From Mageeibacillus sp. UBA5442 (GTDB lineage: Bacteria; Bacillota; Clostridia; Saccharofermentanales; DTU023): 7,963 nt of DNA. The stretch is taken from contig DIRG01000100.1 in NCBI GenBank assembly GCA_002427475.1, forward strand, positions 1 to 7,963, read 5' to 3'. The position numbers and the translations under genes were made by a program. The notes below the pieces were generated by a model, which was not told the origin of the DNA, searched no databases, and saw only the letters and a program-made list of their open reading frames with translations. This document shows, piece by piece, positions 1 to 6,791 of this stretch (position 1 is its first letter; every line of letters begins with the position of its first letter).

Positions 1-105
1 GGATCCGTTGGCGCGGACTGCCAAGCCAACGGAGGCAGTGGTTTTCCCCTTGCCATCTCCGGCATACAGATGAATTTTGCCTAGGTTCTCACGTATAGCT
101 CTCAT
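1..105 (-). CDS. cobO: Cob(I)alamin adenosyltransferase, N-terminal fragment (3' end outside window)
   Basis: Reading from 105 down to 1 gives 35 codons that begin with ATG and run off the window edge. The visible residues contain GKIHLYAGDGKGKTT, with a P-loop GDGKGKTT at residues 16-23. This is the signature N-terminus of the CobA/CobO/BtuR family. These cytosolic enzymes transfer the 5'-deoxyadenosyl group from ATP to cob(I)alamin, or to cob(I)yrinic acid a,c-diamide, to make adenosylcobalamin. A good ribosome binding site (AAAGGA, 7 nt before ATG) supports the start. The gene lies only 18 nt after the nrdJ stop on the same strand, so it is very probably co-transcribed with nrdJ and supplies the reductase's cofactor. 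The nucleotide-binding loop plus its flanks identify the family well. The rest of the protein cannot be seen, so completeness and the exact substrate remain unknown. Confidence 0.88.
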   Translation of the reverse strand, partial: MRAIRENLGKIHLYAGDGKGKTTASVGLAVRANGS

Positions 106-123
106 TTCAGATTCCTTTCAGAC

Positions 124-3100
124 TTAGGAACATCCAGTCGTCTCACCGCAGTCTAGACAGACTTTGCAGGTACCGTTGCGGACCATGCGTGTTCCTGAAC
201 AGTTAGAGCAGGTGGAGCCGTCGTAAAGACGCTCACCGTTCTTCGCTGCCTCGCTGGCGTTTTCATGGATGTACTCATCCATGCTGATCTGGGTCGGTTC
301 AACGATTTTGCCCTTGGCTTCGCTGCCGTCAGGCTTGACCTGAACACGTGTGTAATCTCCGGTCTCGATATCGATCACTTTACTGATCAGGTCCGAAACG
401 GACGTACAGTATTTAATATATGGATGTCGTTGTACGAAGCCGTAAGGCTCAAACTTCTGGCCGCGCAGCATCTTCGAGATCGATTCAGGCTCAATACCAT
501 ACTGTAACATGACCGATATTGTCTTGGACAGAGAATTGAGCAAACCGGTGATCAATGTACCTTCGCGGTCGGTAGTCATGAACAATTCTACGACTTGGCC
601 CTCGGCGTCGCGGTTCACCGTGATGTAAACCTTGACATCTTCAATCTGGGCCGGATGCGTCACACCGCTACGTATACCATCCGGTTTGACACGCTCATGC
701 ACGCGGGGACCGGCTAGTGCTTCCTCACATTCTGCCAAGGATTCGCCTGTCGTCTCGGCATAATTCAGTAATTGCTGATAAGACATTTCGTCTAAGGGTA
801 CGTCGCTGCGTACTTCTGTGCCTAGGCGCAAATTTAGGGGCTGCGTAAACTTAGAACCGTCACGGTAAAGTGTAATTCCTTTGATACCCAGCTTCCAGGA
901 TATCAGCACGACATCGGCAAAGTCTTGGACCGTTGCGTCGTTAGGTAGGTTAACCGTTTTGGAAATGGCGCCGGAAATCAATGGCGAAATGGCTGCGACC
1001 ATCTTGACGTGGCCAAGATAATGGATATAACGTTCTCCCGTTCCGCACAGGTTGGCGGTATCGAAGACTGCCAGATCTTCATCACGGAGATGGGGTGCGC
1101 CTTCAATTTTCCCATCAAGGATCATGCCGCTTTCATCTTCTCGCAAAATGTAATCCTTAATATCTTTGCGTTCTGCTTCCGAGTAACCTAAGGCTTTAAG
1201 ACCATTATCTACCACCGGGTTGACCAGTTTCATGAAGCCGCCGCCGGAGAGCTTTTTGTAAGTTACATGTGAGAAAAAAGGCTCGATACTTGTAGACGCG
1301 CAATCCATTGCAAAGGAGATGGTGCCGGTCGGAGCCATGACGGAAACCTGAGCGTTGCGATAGCCATGCTCCGCACCTACGCTCTCGGCCTGCTCCCAAC
1401 TTTCCTTAACCTGATCACTCAGATCCGCCAAGCCTAAGTCCTGCAAGGTTTCGTGCGAGAGAATAGGCAGGTCGTAGCCTAAATCTTCCGGCGCATCTTG
1501 ACGAACTCCAGCAGCGCGGCTGTGGTTGCGAATAACTCGCTGCATATATGTTTTATTTTTGTCGTAATGTTTGAAGGGACCACAACGACGAGCCATCTCC
1601 GCCGAAACGCGGTAACTCTGACCGGTTATTAGGCCGGAGAGCGCAGCTCCGATCTGACGTGCTTCGTCGGAATCGTAAGGCAGGCCGAGCGACATCAGCA
1701 GTGCTGCGAGGTTGGCCATACCCAAACCGGTAGCACGGAAAGCCCAGGTTTTGCGGGCTATAGCTTCGGTCGGAAATTGTCCCCAGTGGATCGAGGCTTC
1801 GAGTACAAATTGGCTGAGGTTGATCATGTGCGTGAATGAGGCAACATCAAAATATTCAGTTTCGTTATCATAAAAACGGAGAACATTAATAGAGGCCAAG
1901 TTGCAGCTGCTGTCGTCGAGGAAGGCATACTCACCACAGGGATTGGTCGCGTTGATCCGATTGTGTTTGGCTCCGTATTCGCCGTCTTCGCCCGCGGGGC
2001 AGGTGTGCCAAGCGTTGAAGGTATCGTCGAATTGCGGAGCTGGGTCCGCACAACGCCATGCCGACTGATTAAATAATTCCCACAATGATTTCACAGAGAC
2101 TTCGCGATTTACATTACTGTCTACGCGTCCGCGTAGCTTAAACTTTACGTCCTCTTTGCGATCGAGTGAGTCTACTTGCTTCATGAACTCGTCGCTGAAA
2201 CGAACGGAATTGTTGGAGTTTTGGCCCGAGACCGTCACATAAGCTTCGCCGTCGATATCTGCATCGTAACCCATCTTTGCTAGGGCGATGACTTTGTCTT
2301 CTTCTTTGGCTTTCCAAGACATAAAGGTTTCGATTTCGGGATGATCTATATCGAGGCTGACCATTTTGGCGGCGCGGCGAGTAGTTCCTCCGGATTTGAT
2401 GGCGCCGGCATTGCGGTCAAGGCCTTTGAGGAAACTCATCAGACCCGATGAGTGGCCGCCGCCTGAGAGAGCTTCACCTTCTGCTCTAATACCGGAGAAA
2501 TTTGTACCGGTTCCGGAGCCGCCTTTGAATAATTTGGTCTCAGTGACATAAGCCTCCGAGATGGAATGCGGTCCCATTAATTTATCTTCAATCGAGAGGA
2601 TGAAACAAGCAGAAGCCTGCGAGCGAGTATAACTATCGTCCGACTGCACAACTTCGTCTTTTTCCTCGTCGTAATAGAAGAGGGCGTTGTCGCTGCCGCT
2701 GATGTCATATTTCAGTTTCAGTCCGGTATTGAACCACTGAGGAGAATTGGGGGCAAACATTTGCGCCAAGAGGGCGTAGATGATCTCGTCGTACAAAATC
2801 TCATATTCCGACTGGTCAATCATGCCCTCGTCCAGGAGAGAGGCCAACCAGAAGGAAACCATGCGGTCTGTGACCTGGCGCATAGAGTGTTCATGGCCGC
2901 GGTCTGTCGGGACGCCGGCTTTGCGGAAATACTTGCTGGCGATAATATCACAGGATTGTTGCGAGTAGTGTACGGGGAATTCAAGATCTCGCATATCGCA
3001 GATAACGCGCCCTGTCTTGTGGTCTTGCAAGTAGACATCAACCTTATGCCACTCAAAAAGATCAAATACCGACTTATCACTATCCTCTAATTCTGTAGTA

Positions 3101-3138
3101 AAATGTCGTTTAATGTATTGCTTATCCATCTCCATCAT
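124..3138 (-). CDS. nrdJ: Adenosylcobalamin-dependent (class II) ribonucleotide reductase NrdJ
   Basis: This cytosolic enzyme reduces ribonucleotides to deoxyribonucleotides, using adenosylcobalamin to make the thiyl radical, so it needs no oxygen. From the ATG at 3138 it is 1004 aa, within the size of long NrdJ proteins. The N-terminal region (to about 140) ends in SPQWFNTGL. The barrel follows, with GGSGTGTNFS at about 206-215 and the finger loop N399-P-C401-G-E403, giving the radical cysteine and its Asn/Glu partners. C178 and C412 fit the redox pair; C412 lies 11 residues after C401, as in Thermotoga NrdJ. PTGT is at 603-606 and SGAISKTVNLP at about 722-732. A TSCPD-type domain spans about 836-926. 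The C-terminal tail carries C977, C980, C991, C994, C997 and C1003, resembling the zinc-binding and thiol-relay tail of NrdJ. I see no ATP-cone. An in-frame GTG at 3144 is less likely as start because it lies inside the Shine-Dalgarno sequence; ATG 3135 is also possible. NrdR-box-like sites precede the gene. Confidence 0.97.
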   Translation of the reverse strand: MMEMDKQYIKRHFTTELEDSDKSVFDLFEWHKVDVYLQDHKTGRVICDMRDLEFPVHYSQQSCDIIASKYFRKAGVPTDRGHEHSMRQVTDRMVSFWLASLLDEGMIDQSEYEILYDEIIYALLAQMFAPNSPQWFNTGLKLKYDISGSDNALFYYDEEKDEVVQSDDSYTRSQASACFILSIEDKLMGPHSISEAYVTETKLFKGGSGTGTNFSGIRAEGEALSGGGHSSGLMSFLKGLDRNAGAIKSGGTTRRAAKMVSLDIDHPEIETFMSWKAKEEDKVIALAKMGYDADIDGEAYVTVSGQNSNNSVRFSDEFMKQVDSLDRKEDVKFKLRGRVDSNVNREVSVKSLWELFNQSAWRCADPAPQFDDTFNAWHTCPAGEDGEYGAKHNRINATNPCGEYAFLDDSSCNLASINVLRFYDNETEYFDVASFTHMINLSQFVLEASIHWGQFPTEAIARKTWAFRATGLGMANLAALLMSLGLPYDSDEARQIGAALSGLITGQSYRVSAEMARRCGPFKHYDKNKTYMQRVIRNHSRAAGVRQDAPEDLGYDLPILSHETLQDLGLADLSDQVKESWEQAESVGAEHGYRNAQVSVMAPTGTISFAMDCASTSIEPFFSHVTYKKLSGGGFMKLVNPVVDNGLKALGYSEAERKDIKDYILREDESGMILDGKIEGAPHLRDEDLAVFDTANLCGTGERYIHYLGHVKMVAAISPLISGAISKTVNLPNDATVQDFADVVLISWKLGIKGITLYRDGSKFTQPLNLRLGTEVRSDVPLDEMSYQQLLNYAETTGESLAECEEALAGPRVHERVKPDGIRSGVTHPAQIEDVKVYITVNRDAEGQVVELFMTTDREGTLITGLLNSLSKTISVMLQYGIEPESISKMLRGQKFEPYGFVQRHPYIKYCTSVSDLISKVIDIETGDYTRVQVKPDGSEAKGKIVEPTQISMDEYIHENASEAAKNGERLYDGSTCSNCSGTRMVRNGTCKVCLDCGETTGCS

Positions 3139-3140
3139 CT

Positions 3141-3147
3141 TCACCTC
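3141..3147 (-). promoter_or_regulatory. Ribosome binding site of nrdJ (decides the start)
   Basis: On the minus strand this reads GAGGTGA, a seven-base match to the anti-Shine-Dalgarno complement. It ends 2 nt before ATG 3138 and 5 nt before ATG 3135. The upstream in-frame GTG at 3144 is part of this site and so is unlikely to be the initiator. Four start-like codons occur within the first six codons, so the true start is 3138 or 3135, a difference of one residue. Confidence 0.7.
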
Positions 3148-3158
3148 GTAAAATAAAA

Positions 3159-3174
3159 ATACGCTATATAGTGC
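3159..3174 (-). promoter_or_regulatory. NrdR-box-like site, promoter-distal copy
   Basis: The plus-strand 16-mer ATACGCTATATAGTGC matches the published NrdR consensus aCaCwAtATaTwGtgt at 12 of 16 positions by my count. The right half (TATATAGTG) is the better one. Its centre is 32 bp from the second box, about three helical turns, which is the spacing known for tandem NrdR boxes. It would sit just downstream of the predicted nrdJ transcription start. The spacing is stronger evidence than the match itself. Confidence 0.6.
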
Positions 3175-3184
3175 CTTGTTTTAG

Positions 3185-3213
3185 ATAATACCACTACATG
3201 TTGTGGTTCTACA
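3185..3213 (-). promoter_or_regulatory. Predicted nrdJ promoter (extended -10)
   Basis: On the minus strand TATTAT (3190-3185) matches the sigma-A -10 at 5 of 6 bases and is preceded directly by TGG, an extended -10 motif. Seventeen bases upstream is TGTAGA (3213-3208), a weak -35 with 3 of 6 matches. Transcription would start near 3178, leaving a leader of about 40 nt with no room for a riboswitch. The 17-bp spacer is almost completely filled by the better NrdR-like box, so a bound repressor would block polymerase. Confidence 0.5.
3191..3206 (-). promoter_or_regulatory. NrdR-box-like site, promoter-core copy
   Basis: The 16-mer CCACTACATGTTGTGG is a near-perfect inverted repeat (CCAC-N8-GTGG, with a single asymmetric pair inside). 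It matches the NrdR consensus at 12 of 16 positions, and the mismatches are symmetric. It resembles the more GC-rich ACTACATGTAGT form that I recall from other bacterial phyla. It lies in front of a ribonucleotide reductase gene, inside the predicted -35/-10 spacer. NrdR is a zinc-finger/ATP-cone repressor that senses the ATP/dATP state. Confidence 0.75.
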
Positions 3214-3369
3214 GTAGAGATATTGCAATTCCGAGCAATGTAACGTGATTGTAACAATTGGAATTTTTGAAAAATTTTACTACTCAGGGTATCTTTTTAC
3301 TAACAATAAACAGATTTCAATGGCGATATGATGAAGACTGTGCCCTCAGTAGCTTTGTGGTTTTTTTCG

Positions 3370-3398
3370 TTGTAAAAACTTACAAGGTGTCTTATAAT
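3370..3398 (+). promoter_or_regulatory. Promoter of the apbE-like/cca operon
   Basis: TTGTAA at 3370-3375 (4 of 6 to the sigma-A -35) and TATAAT at 3393-3398 (6 of 6 to the -10) are separated by exactly 17 bp. Transcription would start near 3405, giving a leader of about 90 nt before the GTG start at 3495. A second TATAAT at 3420-3425, with ATGTCA 17 bp upstream (3397-3402), could be an alternative promoter. Confidence 0.6.
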
Positions 3399-3494
3399 GT
3401 CATGGTAATTGTGCCTAATTATAATATTGATACTTATACATGTGTACTATGGTTCAGATAAAAATTTAAGAATAATTAAAGAGAGGTCTAAACA

Positions 3495-4499
3495 GTGGGT
3501 ATTGAAGAACAAAGCACTACTTTTAACGAATTTGATAATCTAATCACGGTCGTGATCCACGCCATTCAGGGACGTGGCATGCATGATGGGGAGCCTTTGA
3601 CAGAAAAGGACAAGAAGGATATCAAAGTACTCCTAAGCGAGTGCCGTGGTATCGCCAACAAAGTATCGCGCTGTCTCAATACGCAAATCAACCGAGCTGA
3701 ATTATCCTCTTTGATGCGCAGATACGAGGTCAACAAACCCTTCAAAGTCAGCCCCATGCTTTATGAATTTCTCGATGCTAATTTGCATGTTTATGATTTA
3801 TCAGATGGAGATTATGACTTCACCGTCACTCCGTTGACCATTGGCTGGCGCGAGATTGATGAGAAGGGACTAACTAATTATGACGATATCCTGAATGAAA
3901 TCTTGCCACGCGTCGGCGCAGAACACGTCGAGCTTGTCCCCGAGACATCATCCGTCATTCTCAAAATCCCGAATATGCGCCTGGACCATGGTGCTTCCTA
4001 CAGAGGTTATACCCTCCATTACATCAAGGAGCATCTCCAGAGGAGCGGCGTTACGAGCGGATACATCAATATGGGCGGCAACCTCTACATGATCGGTCGC
4101 AAACCCGACGGCACCTCTTGGCGGACCAGCATAATTAATCATCTGGATGACGGCAAACCGATCGGCATAATTGAACTGGAGAACAAGGCCATTGCCAGTG
4201 CAACGGTCGACGAACGCGGCTATGTCAAGGGAACTCGCCTCTATCGTCATCTGATCAATCCTTATACAGGCAAAAAGCGTGAGTCCGGCCTCTTCAGCGT
4301 TACCTGCGTGTCCGACTCTCCTTGGGTAGCGGATATCCTGACTACGGTCCTTTTCCTGATCGGTTTGGAGCGCGGCGAGAAGTTTATGAAAGAACTCTCG
4401 AAAGAGATGGGTGTTTACATTGCTTATTCCGCAGTCAACAATGATGGAGAGGTCTTTCTTAGCCCTAGCCTAGAATTTGTTCCCGTTGAGGATCTCTAA
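3495..4499 (+). CDS. ApbE-family protein (FAD:protein FMN transferase-like), divergent and cytosolic
   Basis: ApbE enzymes take FMN from FAD and attach it to a Thr/Ser of target flavoproteins such as RnfG/NqrC. Family landmarks appear in order over 334 aa. They are an N-terminal helix with ECRGIANKVSR (49-59), DYDFTVTPL (106-114; compare FDiTvgPL), LDHGASYRGYT (163-173; compare DlGgiaKGya), INMGGN (191-196), KPDGTSW (203-209), HLINPYTG (252-259) and ADILTT (279-284; compare aDAlsT). In the last motif D280 and T284 match the metal ligands. Two points are odd. The usual Lys of the KGY motif is Arg170, and the Ser-Gly step near 235 reads Ser-Ala. There is no signal peptide or lipobox, although many ApbE proteins are exported lipoproteins. 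The GTG start has a GAGAGGT site 7 nt upstream. The stop overlaps the start of cca. The family is clear, but whether it transfers flavin is uncertain. Confidence 0.82.
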   Translation: MGIEEQSTTFNEFDNLITVVIHAIQGRGMHDGEPLTEKDKKDIKVLLSECRGIANKVSRCLNTQINRAELSSLMRRYEVNKPFKVSPMLYEFLDANLHVYDLSDGDYDFTVTPLTIGWREIDEKGLTNYDDILNEILPRVGAEHVELVPETSSVILKIPNMRLDHGASYRGYTLHYIKEHLQRSGVTSGYINMGGNLYMIGRKPDGTSWRTSIINHLDDGKPIGIIELENKAIASATVDERGYVKGTRLYRHLINPYTGKKRESGLFSVTCVSDSPWVADILTTVLFLIGLERGEKFMKELSKEMGVYIAYSAVNNDGEVFLSPSLEFVPVEDL

Positions 4500-5809
4500 T
4501 GAACTCAGACTCAGAACTGTTCCAGCCTGAGTCTATCCAGTCTTACCGGGATGTAGCTTTATTCTGTATAGAAAAGCTAGAAGCTAATAATTACGAAGCA
4601 TATGTCGTGGGCGGTACCGTCCGCGACATTGTTTTAGGCCGTGAAATTTCCGATCTTGACCTCGCAACTTCTGCGCAGCCGCAGGAAGTGCATGAGGTCT
4701 TTTCAACTTTCAGAGTTTTGGATACCGGCATTAGGCATGGAACCGTCACGCTGCTAATCCCCGTAGAGGGTAAGGCAAATTTCCAAGTGGAAATCACCAC
4801 CTATCGTCTAGAATCTACCTACAGCGATGCACGCCGTCCCGATCGTGTGGAATTTACAACTTCCATAGAAGAGGATCTGGCTCGTCGTGATCTGACAATA
4901 AACGCCATGGCTTGGCATCCTCGGCGCGGGCTGCAGGACCCTTACGGCGGACAAGCAGATTTAAAGGCGGAACTGCTCAGGGCCGTGGGCGCACCTGAAG
5001 AGAGGTTCGAGGAAGACGCTCTGCGTATCTTGCGCACGCTGCGTTTCGCCGCTGAGCTCGGCTTTAAGATCGAGGAGGCAACGGACCGATCCTTGCGGGA
5101 AAAGCAGGAGCGCCTAAAACTCATTGCTGTTGAGAGATTGCAGGTAGAGTTTTTCCGCCTGATCACAGCGGCGTATGCGCCGCGGGTCCTCGACAAGTAT
5201 TGGCAGGTGATCGCGGTCTTCCTTCCCGAATTCAATAAATTCGCAGACAGTGCCTTGAGGACAAAATATTTACCGCAGTTGGCTTCGCTGCCGCCGCTTC
5301 CGGCCGAGCGTTTAGCTTATCTGGTGGCAGTTTTTTATCTGCATGGAGATGTGGGTGCACCTGTGAAACGGACGGGGCTTCCGGCCGCCTCCCTCTGCCG
5401 AGATTTGAAATGTTCGAAAAAACTGAGCGACGAAATCTTCGTCTTAAGTAAGTACAGTGCGCGGTCTATCCAGGCTGATAGGGTCTCCGTTGATGCGGCC
5501 CGACAGGAGCTGGACTCGGTCGGCCGGAGTTTTAAAGAGATTCTCGAGATAAAGCGGCTTCTGGGACGGACCCGGGAGGAGGAGCTGGAGGAGATGGAGC
5601 AGATTGATCAGGAACTGAGCGCTGCCGGACTCTTGGGCATTAAATCGCTTACGCTTGATGGTCGGGATTTGCTTGAACTTGGTTTCAAAGGCGAGGCTAT
5701 CGGAGAAGCCCTCAATAAACTCTATACAGCTGTCCTCTGTGAGAGTCTAGCTAATGAAAAGGATGCTTTGCTAGAACGCGCTGAGTCGTACCGGAGATCC
5801 GGCAACTAA
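4499..5809 (+). CDS. cca: CCA tRNA nucleotidyltransferase (class II)
   Basis: This enzyme adds or repairs the 3' CCA end of tRNAs in the cytosol, without a nucleic acid template. The 436-aa protein shows the class II head, neck and body motifs in order. GGTVRD (38-43) and D52-L-D54 form motif A with the two metal-binding aspartates. RRDLTINAM (129-137) is motif B, DPYGGQADL (147-155) is motif C, and E172-D173-ALR-ILR (172-179) is motif D, which sets CTP/ATP specificity. ERLQVEFFR (212-220) fits the motif E region. The C-terminus has LDGRDLLELGFKGEAIGEAL (386-405), as in Gram-positive CCA enzymes; no HD phosphohydrolase motif is seen. The start ATG overlaps the preceding TAA in TAATG, with GAGGA about 8 nt upstream, so translation is probably coupled. 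A CC-adding enzyme or poly(A) polymerase of the same superfamily cannot be fully excluded. The 3' end meets the convergent transporter gene with no gap. Confidence 0.93.
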   Translation: MNSDSELFQPESIQSYRDVALFCIEKLEANNYEAYVVGGTVRDIVLGREISDLDLATSAQPQEVHEVFSTFRVLDTGIRHGTVTLLIPVEGKANFQVEITTYRLESTYSDARRPDRVEFTTSIEEDLARRDLTINAMAWHPRRGLQDPYGGQADLKAELLRAVGAPEERFEEDALRILRTLRFAAELGFKIEEATDRSLREKQERLKLIAVERLQVEFFRLITAAYAPRVLDKYWQVIAVFLPEFNKFADSALRTKYLPQLASLPPLPAERLAYLVAVFYLHGDVGAPVKRTGLPAASLCRDLKCSKKLSDEIFVLSKYSARSIQADRVSVDAARQELDSVGRSFKEILEIKRLLGRTREEELEEMEQIDQELSAAGLLGIKSLTLDGRDLLELGFKGEAIGEALNKLYTAVLCESLANEKDALLERAESYRRSGN

Positions 5810-6768
5810 AGCTCTAGTTCTCCTTCTGCAGTAAAATCATCATCGTCGTCTTCCTCGCTCTGTTCATCAGAATCGCAGGGGTCTGTCGACTTGGCCAGCT
5901 TATCCTGCTTGGCTCTTTCTCTATTTTCCAGATACTGAACATAAAAGGCGGAGCTGAGCATGTAGATGCTGCCTTGGATTTCGCGAGGGCTAAGTAGCTG
6001 TCCCAAGATAACCGTGCCGCCGATTGCGGCGAAAACGGCCTCTAAGCTCATGATCATGGAAGCGACGGTGGGCTGGCTGTCTCTTTGTGCGATGATCTGC
6101 AAGGTGAAGGCCACACCGCAAGAAAAGATACCCGCGTAGAGTATCGTTGGCAGGGCGGCGCTGATCAGCGGGGGAGCCAGGCTTTCGAAAAGAAGGGCTG
6201 GTACAAAGGACAATACGGCGGAAATTAGAAACTGGGCGGCGCTGAGCGCGATCGGATCGACGTCCTTGGCGTATTTCGCAATGGCGATGATGTGGAAGCT
6301 ATATCCTAGTGCGCCAAGTAGCAAGAGCAAGTCTGAGGTGGAGAAGCTGCCGGTATCTGCAAAGGTCATCAGGAATAGTCCTGCCACGGCGATTGCGACA
6401 GCGATCCAATGGCGGAAACCAACCTTTTTGCCGAAGATCTGGCTAATGATCGGGACAAAAACTATATAGAGGCTGGTGATGAAGCCCGCTTTGCCGGCGC
6501 TTGCTGTCTGTAGGGCGTACTGTTGCAAAGAGCTGGAAGCAAAGAGGAGTAGGCCGATGATGAGGGCTGCTTTAAAGAATTTGCGATCGAGCTGCGGCTT
6601 GCGCATGATCAGTAGGGGAAGCAAAACCAGAACCCCGATGGTGTAGCGCAGTGCATTGAAGGCGAAGGGACCGATATGCTCCATGCCGGCCGACTGGGCG
6701 ACAAAAGTTAAACCCCACAAGAGGGCTGTCAAGAGAAGAAGTAAATGTGCTTTTTTGCTTTTTTCCAC
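5806..6768 (-). CDS. EamA/DMT-superfamily transporter with acidic C-terminal tail
   Basis: This is a predicted inner-membrane carrier of the drug/metabolite transporter superfamily. The substrate is unknown; relatives move amino acids, metabolites or drugs. About ten hydrophobic segments are visible (roughly 8-26, 34-55, 67-86, 93-112, 119-136, 146-164, 175-195, 205-228, 235-256 and 264-281). They form two EamA repeats, the first opening with LLWGLTFVAQ (16-25) and the second with LGALGYSFHI (151-160). SLEAVFAAIGG (241-251) matches the usual end-of-repeat motif. After the last helix a basic stretch (ENRERAKQDK) leads into an acidic tail, 296-320, with 14 of 25 residues Asp or Glu including five Asp in a row. 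By the usual topology this tail is cytosolic. The GTG start has AAGGA 6 nt upstream, and the gene begins 23 nt after the lipoprotein gene, probably in one operon. Its TAG stop overlaps the cca stop from the other strand. Confidence 0.9.
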   Translation of the reverse strand: MEKSKKAHLLLLLTALLWGLTFVAQSAGMEHIGPFAFNALRYTIGVLVLLPLLIMRKPQLDRKFFKAALIIGLLLFASSSLQQYALQTASAGKAGFITSLYIVFVPIISQIFGKKVGFRHWIAVAIAVAGLFLMTFADTGSFSTSDLLLLLGALGYSFHIIAIAKYAKDVDPIALSAAQFLISAVLSFVPALLFESLAPPLISAALPTILYAGIFSCGVAFTLQIIAQRDSQPTVASMIMSLEAVFAAIGGTVILGQLLSPREIQGSIYMLSSAFYVQYLENRERAKQDKLAKSTDPCDSDEQSEEDDDDDFTAEGELEL

Positions 6769-6791
6769 TATGGTTCCTTCTTAGTGTTGCC

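Larger units (their letters stand above)
3139..3494. other. Divergent intergenic region between nrdJ and apbE-like gene
   Basis: This stretch of about 356 bp is visibly richer in A and T than the genes beside it. The nrdJ-proximal 75 bp hold the ribosome binding site, two NrdR-like boxes and a promoter. The right part holds the promoter of the rightward operon and a 5' leader of about 90 nt. From 3214 to 3369 I see no gene and no clear signal beyond a short direct repeat (TGTAAC at 3239-3244 and 3250-3255). No cobalamin riboswitch is recognisable. Confidence 0.7.

Noticed and set aside
2761..3090. 109-codon plus-strand open frame inside nrdJ
   Set aside because: It lies fully antisense to conserved nrdJ coding sequence and shows no domain or start signal of its own.
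3262..3276. AATTTTT-G-AAAAATT inverted repeat as an operator or terminator
   Set aside because: A 1-nt loop and pure A/T arms are easily found by chance in this AT-rich stretch, and no gene ends nearby.
3258..3461. 67-codon plus-strand open frame in the intergenic region
   Set aside because: It starts with TTG without a ribosome binding site, has no recognisable protein features, and contains the TTGTAA-17-TATAAT promoter of the next operon.
3139..3494. Cobalamin riboswitch controlling nrdJ
   Set aside because: The predicted leader is only about 40 nt, and no B12-box-like sequence or long folded leader is visible. NrdR-type boxes explain the control region better.
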